A stretch of 35,631 bases of DNA, taken from NCBI GenBank assembly GCA_025358295.1, contig JANYJY010000039.1:1-35631 (forward strand). Reading direction: 5' to 3'. The notes beneath the pieces were generated by a model. It ran no database searches, was not told where the DNA came from, and saw only the letters and a program-made list of their open reading frames with translations. The DNA comes from Gammaproteobacteria bacterium (lineage in GTDB: Bacteria > Pseudomonadota > Gammaproteobacteria > Steroidobacterales > Steroidobacteraceae). Both the position numbers and the translations under genes were made by a program. Each line of letters starts with the position of its first letter. Positions within the stretch are counted from its first letter, which is position 1. Shown piece by piece: positions 33,020-35,631 of the stretch.

Positions 33020-34114
33020 ATGAGCCTGAAGTATTCAGCAATGGCGGCAAATCTCACCGGCGTCGCCGCCGAGGCAGCGCAAATGGCAGTGGAGGCGGGC
33101 CTGATTTACGTGTCGGACGCCGAGCCGGGCATTCGTCGTTTGCGCGCGGGCAAGGGGTTTCGCTACGTTACTCCGGCGAATCGGCGCCTGGCGGCTGCCA
33201 AGGAACTCAAACGCATTGCCGGTCTCGCCATTCCGCCGGCATACCGCGATGTCTGGATTTCCGCGGAGGCGCGTGGCCATTTGCAGGCGACGGGTCGGGA
33301 CGCGCGTGGTCGCAAGCAGTATCGCTATCACCCCGACTGGCGGCAGGTGCGCGACAACGCGAAGTTCGATCGCATGGTGGCCTTTGGTGAGGCATTGCCG
33401 AAGTTGCGTCGCAGACTCGGGCGCGACACGGGCTTACCCGGATTGCCTCGCGAAAAGGTTCTGGCGGTGGTAGTCAGTATTCTCGACGCGACGAGGGTGC
33501 GCATCGGAAATAGCGAATACGCCCGCGACAACAAAAGCTTTGGCCTCACCACCCTGCGCAATCGTCACGTGAGCTTCATCCGCGACGGGCGCGCGATCTT
33601 GAATTTTCGGGGAAAGGGCGGTGTCCAGCACGAAGTGCTCATCGACGACAAGCGCATTGCGCAGATCGTCCGTCGCTGCCAGGAGATTCCCGGACAGCAT
33701 TTGTTTCAATATGTGAACGACGATGGGCAACGATGTCCGATCGATTCCGGCCAAGTGAATGATTACCTACGTGACGCCATGGGCGCCGACTTCACTGCCA
33801 AGGACTTTCGCACCTGGGGTGCAACCTTGCACGCCATTACTTTGTTGTCGCGTGCGCCGTTGCCGGATAATCCGACCGAACGCGCGCTGAAAGGCGTTGT
33901 CGCGGAGGTCGTGAGGCAAGTGGCGACTCATCTGCGCAATACCCCTGCAGTTTGCCGCAAGTCCTACATCAATCCGGCGGTGTTCTACTCATGGCGTGCG
34001 GGTCTCATTCACAGGGTATTTAACGGCAGCCTGAGCCTGGCAGCGCCTCGCAAGGCGGAATCGTTGGTGCTGGCATTTTTGCGCCAGGAAACCAAATCCC
34101 TGGACGTGCGCTAA
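33020..34114 (+). CDS. DNA topoisomerase IB (poxvirus type)
   Basis: A 364-residue enzyme that relaxes supercoils by transient single-strand cleavage through a 3'-phosphotyrosine. The N-terminal domain includes GLIYVSDAEPGIRRLRAGKGFRYV and the PPAYRDVWI linker. The catalytic domain carries RVRIGNSEYARDNKSFGLTTL (first Arg), FRGKGGVQHEV (Lys), KDFRTWGATL (second Arg), a THLRNT region (His) and CRKSYINPAV, with the nucleophile Tyr316 (codon 33965-33967). All five catalytic positions seem intact. Such enzymes are common but scattered in bacteria. The gene is a single unit with a 168-base upstream gap. No strong promoter motif is evident there. Confidence 0.93.
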   Translation: MSLKYSAMAANLTGVAAEAAQMAVEAGLIYVSDAEPGIRRLRAGKGFRYVTPANRRLAAAKELKRIAGLAIPPAYRDVWISAEARGHLQATGRDARGRKQYRYHPDWRQVRDNAKFDRMVAFGEALPKLRRRLGRDTGLPGLPREKVLAVVVSILDATRVRIGNSEYARDNKSFGLTTLRNRHVSFIRDGRAILNFRGKGGVQHEVLIDDKRIAQIVRRCQEIPGQHLFQYVNDDGQRCPIDSGQVNDYLRDAMGADFTAKDFRTWGATLHAITLLSRAPLPDNPTERALKGVVAEVVRQVATHLRNTPAVCRKSYINPAVFYSWRAGLIHRVFNGSLSLAAPRKAESLVLAFLRQETKSLDVR

Positions 34115-34188
34115 AACGTTGCCGGCAATGTCTTGATGAACGAAAAGTAGCGACCGCCGAACTCGTAGACGGGCGGGTTACGCCAAGT
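34111..34188 (-). pseudogene. Short remnant resembling the C-terminal end of an outer-membrane beta-barrel
   Basis: The 120-base gap after the topoisomerase gene contains a minus-strand frame reading TWRNPPVYEFGGRYFSFIKTLPATF and then a stop at 34111-34113. A terminal phenylalanine after alternating aromatic residues is how TonB-dependent receptors and other barrels end. Upstream the frame loses that character and nothing of a receptor body remains, so if real it is a leftover 3' end. At this length it could be chance. The plus strand in the same stretch also reads a short protein-like run (KYTYNPIVYTSRVLDK) ending at 34238, which weakens both readings. Confidence 0.3.
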
Positions 34189-34234
34189 ACACATACAACC
34201 CGATCGTCTATACGTCGCGGGTGCTCGACAAGAC

Positions 34235-35011
34235 CTAAGGACGAATCATGCCTTTGTAGGCATGCCAGGTGGCGTGGCCCAATAGCGGGGCAGCCAGCAA
34301 GAGCCCGGCTAGCAGAGTCGCATAGCCGATGATCGTCAGCACCAGAATCAGTGCGCTCCAGACGATCATCGCAGGGATGTTATGAATCGTTGCGCTCACG
34401 CTGCCCCGCATGGCTTCACCGGCACTGGCGTGCCGATCGATGATCAGAGGAATGGCCACGACCGACACGGCGAACACGGCGGTCGCTAGCAACCCGCCGA
34501 TGATCACATAGGACAGAACCTGTGACCGATTGGTCGAATCTAGGAAGCCCCGGTACATGGTCTCGCTGATATCGGGCGCGGCGATGTGAAAGACGGTGCC
34601 CAGCAAGAGTGCGGAGATGCCGAACCAAACAGCGGCGCAGATGGCGAGGATGACGCCGAACTCGAACAAGGCGGGCGCATTTCGCCCAAAGCCTTCCAGG
34701 GAGTCGTCGAAGTCTGCGGACTCGCCACGAGAATAGCGCCGCGACATTTCGCACAGGCCCGCGGACATCAAGGGGCCTACCAGCAAGAAGCCGGAAATTG
34801 CCGCGGCGATGAAGTAGGGGTGTGTGCCGCAAAAAACCAGCAGAGTCCAACCCAGAGCCACGATCAGTCCGCCGTAGCCCAAACTCGTGCCCCAATGCCT
34901 GCGCATGTCGCGCCAGCCATCCCGTAACCATATGAAAGGCTTATAAACCGGGACGTGCATGACCTCGACATGCAGAATCTGATCGTGCCCGCCGACGAGA
35001 GTAGTGCCCAT
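34235..35011 (-). CDS. DUF2189 family integral membrane protein
   Basis: A 258-residue membrane protein with about five to six hydrophobic segments. The N-terminal soluble stretch leads to KPFIWLRDGWRDMRRHWGTSLGYGGLIVALG, then PYFIAAAISGFLLVGPLMSAGLCEMSRRYSRGE, which fits the DUF2189 pattern. Later helices include IPLIIDRHASAGEAMRGSV and a C-terminal LLGHATWHAYKGMI. The function is unknown; homologues often sit near respiratory-chain genes, but no such genes are visible here. ATG 35011 is chosen because GGAGG lies about 8 bases upstream. A TTG at 35026 would place that site inside the gene. Confidence 0.78.
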   Translation of the reverse strand: MGTTLVGGHDQILHVEVMHVPVYKPFIWLRDGWRDMRRHWGTSLGYGGLIVALGWTLLVFCGTHPYFIAAAISGFLLVGPLMSAGLCEMSRRYSRGESADFDDSLEGFGRNAPALFEFGVILAICAAVWFGISALLLGTVFHIAAPDISETMYRGFLDSTNRSQVLSYVIIGGLLATAVFAVSVVAIPLIIDRHASAGEAMRGSVSATIHNIPAMIVWSALILVLTIIGYATLLAGLLLAAPLLGHATWHAYKGMIRP

Positions 35012-35241
35012 GGTCGCATCCTCCAATTGAGAGCCACCGAATCACCTGATTCGCAGTCTAGTCCCATTTGTGGGCCCTTGCCCTGCCATCGGGCGGCGCA
35101 CACCGATGATCCAAGATTTCATGACATTGGTGCGCTACCATCAGGGGTTAACCGACGACCTGCCGCACTCCCGCAACCTTAAGGATTCGAATTGATCGCT
35201 AATATGTGTATTGCTGAGCCAATCCCCGGCGCTGCCGGCTC

Positions 35242-35631
35242 ATGAAGAGCAGCGACATTAAAGAAGCCCTCAACAAGGCTGCTCTTGATTACCACGAGTT
35301 TCCAACGCCTGGAAAGCTATCGATTACGGCCACCAAGCAGCTACTGAATCAGAGCGACTTGGCGCTGGCGTATTCGCCGGGCGTGGCCGCCGCCTGCGAG
35401 GCCATTGTCGAAAATCCGCTGAATGTATTTCGCTTCACGGCACGCGGCAATCTGGTGGGCGTTATCACCAATGGTACGGCGGTGCTCGGCCTAGGGGCCA
35501 TCGGGCCTCTTGCCGCCAAGCCGGTAATGGAGGGCAAGGCGGTGCTATTCAAGAAATTTGCCGGCATCGACGTGTTCGACATCGAAGTGGAACAGCGCGA
35601 TCCTGCGAAACTGATCGAGCTGATAGCCGCT
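35242..35631 (+). CDS. maeB: NADP-dependent malic enzyme (MaeB type), N-terminal part
   Basis: The gene runs off the window after 130 codons. Malic enzyme converts malate to pyruvate, CO2 and NADPH. The MaeB beginning is clear: [41 protein letters not shown] with the active-site tyrosine, [34 protein letters not shown] and [11 protein letters not shown]. MaeB-type proteins also have a C-terminal phosphotransacetylase-like domain, which would lie outside the window. No clear ribosome site precedes ATG 35242. The 230-base region upstream back to the divergent DUF2189 gene shows no motif I can name. Confidence 0.9.
   Translation, partial: MKSSDIKEALNKAALDYHEFPTPGKLSITATKQLLNQSDLALAYSPGVAAACEAIVENPLNVFRFTARGNLVGVITNGTAVLGLGAIGPLAAKPVMEGKAVLFKKFAGIDVFDIEVEQRDPAKLIELIAA

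Noticed and set aside
34117-34131. CGTTGCCGGCAATGT-like near-palindrome after the topoisomerase gene as a terminator
   Set aside because: The two halves are directly adjacent with no loop and no T-run follows, so it does not form an intrinsic terminator.

Overview
The window is chromosomal DNA of about 60% GC from a gammaproteobacterium. The gene order fabF-pabB-pabC-mltG-tmk-holB-pilZ, together with rdgC, a MaeB-type malic enzyme, a type IB topoisomerase and NodT-type lipoprotein outer-membrane channels, suggests a lineage near Xanthomonadales, Nevskiales or Steroidobacterales. That placement is inference. I see no rRNA, tRNA, CRISPR array, transposase or integrase.

Layout. (1) 1-5278, plus strand: a tightly overlapping housekeeping operon for fatty-acid/folate/cell-wall/DNA functions, running from the last codons of fabF to pilZ. 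(2) 5279-6894: a decayed minus-strand reading frame, then a lower-GC membrane acyltransferase gene that looks acquired. (3) 6952-11153, minus strand: a small membrane protein after a cyclic-nucleotide-binding/rhodanese fusion, and a bifunctional beta-oxidation enzyme overlapping an endonuclease/exonuclease/phosphatase-family gene. (4) 11207-12085: a stand-alone TIR-like (ThsB-like) protein on plus, and an unrecognised 129-residue protein on minus with a perfect inverted repeat upstream. (5) 12331-24529: the dominant feature, a divergent double efflux locus. The minus operon encodes an outer-membrane factor, a periplasmic adaptor, an RND pump and a DHA2 (EmrB-like) MFS pump. The plus operon encodes a MarR regulator, a second outer-membrane factor, an EmrA adaptor and a second EmrB pump. 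The short gap between them contains a 48-bp imperfect palindrome that reaches the marR start. (6) 24563-26846: an FMN reductase and an exported YtcJ-type amidohydrolase, possibly read through from the efflux operon. (7) 27022-35631: a SPOR-linker-SPOR protein with a four-unit 14-residue repeat, a secreted hypothetical protein, rdgC, a formamidase/acetamidase divergent from an APC permease, topoisomerase IB, a short decayed 3' end, a DUF2189 membrane protein, and the 5' part of maeB.

The most notable points are the RND-plus-MFS operon opposite an EmrAB-type operon around one palindromic regulatory region, the orphan TIR-like protein, the decayed gene beside an AT-richer acyltransferase, and the soluble double-SPOR protein. 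I did not find a clear new multi-gene system. The efflux locus and the TIR-like gene are the best places to look. All function calls rest on reading motifs and neighbours, with no database search.
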